DNA from: Allodiplogaster sudhausi
Taxonomy: Eukaryota > Nematoda > Chromadorea > Rhabditida > Diplogasteridae
DNA length: 64,000 nucleotides
Direction of reading: 5' to 3'
Assembly (NCBI GenBank): GCA_945643635.1
Contig: CALZFC010000349.1
Location: 4,110,001 to 4,174,000, forward strand
In this document: in pieces, positions 63,771 to 64,000 of the stretch
Layout: the number at the start of each line of letters is the position of its first letter
Position numbering within the stretch: the stretch's first letter is position 1
Program-made: the position numbers and the translations under genes
Notes under the pieces: model-generated
Database searches by the model: none
Told to the model about the DNA's origin: nothing
The model's input: the letters and a program-made list of their open reading frames with translations, nothing else

Positions 63771-64000
63771 CCAAACCAGACTGAATATCGCTATCTCTCT
63801 TCGAATGTCCTCCTGCGCAAGTTGACCGCTGGGCATCCGCTGTCGCTTCACTGCGATAGCGCAGCCACTCTTGAGAATCTTGCCCTATGTTTGTATGTAC
63901 TTTTTTGTTAGTTGCAAGTTTAATCATTTATCCTTTCATTTATACATTTATCGTCGTCTTTTTAATTTTAGTGCCCAGCTGGAGAACTTCACGCAATGTC

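Larger units (their letters stand above)
52575..63884 (-). pseudogene. protein-kinase-like gene disrupted by a retroelement
   Basis: Minus-strand exons: 63884-63777 (GKILKSGCAIAVKRQR with the VxK lysine, REIAIFSL), 62258-62105 (VIRYKGSFIGESGDIFIVSEL, then RLGDAQLSIMLADIAK), 61720-61643 (HILNILHGDLKAANCCL, the catalytic loop as HGDLKAAN) and 61524-61463 plus 52609-52575 (AKVLDFGES, then LDDLRDFGRLAIEMMF). All junctions are phase 0 and the order matches kinase subdomains II to IX. The 62258 exon shifts frame by one base between VSEL and RLGDAQL. The last exon is split by the Bel/Pao element. The segment between DFG and the DxxDFG helix is only about 20 residues, so the activation loop is very short and lacks an APE motif. 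HGD in place of HRD is also unusual. Group is not assigned; the P-loop exon is outside the window. Confidence 0.75.

Noticed and set aside
1..64000. CRISPR arrays, bacterial operons, ribosome binding sites and rRNA
   Set aside because: The window is clearly eukaryotic with spliced genes. No spaced direct-repeat array, operon structure or rRNA-like block was seen.

Overview
The window is eukaryotic and most likely from a nematode. Genes are split into many small exons by short GT-AG introns ending in (T)nCAG or TAG. There is a tandem pair of TAPL/HAF-type peptide half-transporters, a fragment of a Str/Srh-like chemosensory 7TM receptor, and a Bel/Pao retrotransposon with a phlebovirus-like glycoprotein gene of the kind known from Ascaris Tas. 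No species can be named from the sequence. (GA)n/(CT)n microsatellites are extremely common and account for most of the long low-complexity reading frames; those frames are not genes.

Layout. 0-4 kb: GA/CT repeats with a small phase-consistent plus-strand gene and isolated exons. 4.4-4.7 kb: 3' end of a minus-strand gene, followed upstream by a CR1/jockey-type LINE (4.8-8.9 kb, minus). 8.9-25.9 kb: a tandem duplication of about 8 kb holding two minus-strand ABCB half-transporter genes. The distal copy (17.5-25.6 kb) is intact with 20 coding exons. The proximal copy (9.5-15.5 kb) lacks two TMD exons and has an altered Walker A motif. A partial third copy lies between them. 25.9-30 kb: dispersed repeats, a palindromic MITE, an hAT-like end with a perfect palindrome, and a short plus-strand gene. 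30-35 kb: a plus-strand multi-exon gene with zinc-finger-like, proline-rich, SR and RGG segments. 36-46 kb: fragments of several genes, including a receptor and a PP1-like phosphatase that is frameshifted and has no N-terminal half in the window. 46-51 kb: an Ala/Thr-repeat, single-TM minus-strand gene, SINE-like tRNA-derived sequences and hairpins.

52.6-61.5 kb holds a young Bel/Pao element: 347-bp LTRs differing at three positions, and a 5-bp target duplication AGAAT. It carries gag, protease, RT, RNase H, integrase and an Env with Gn-Gc topology. It is broken by two in-frame TGA codons and one frameshift. It landed in antisense orientation inside an exon of a protein-kinase-like gene just after the DFG motif; the rest of that gene lies at 61.5-63.9 kb on the minus strand and has its own frameshift.

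The genes do not form one pathway. The main theme is duplication and decay: tandem transporter copies at different stages of degeneration, a decayed phosphatase, a kinase split by a retroelement, and dispersed repeats seeding inverted copies. Intron-exon calls were made by eye from splice signals, reading phase and comparison between duplicated copies, so individual boundaries may be off by a few bases.
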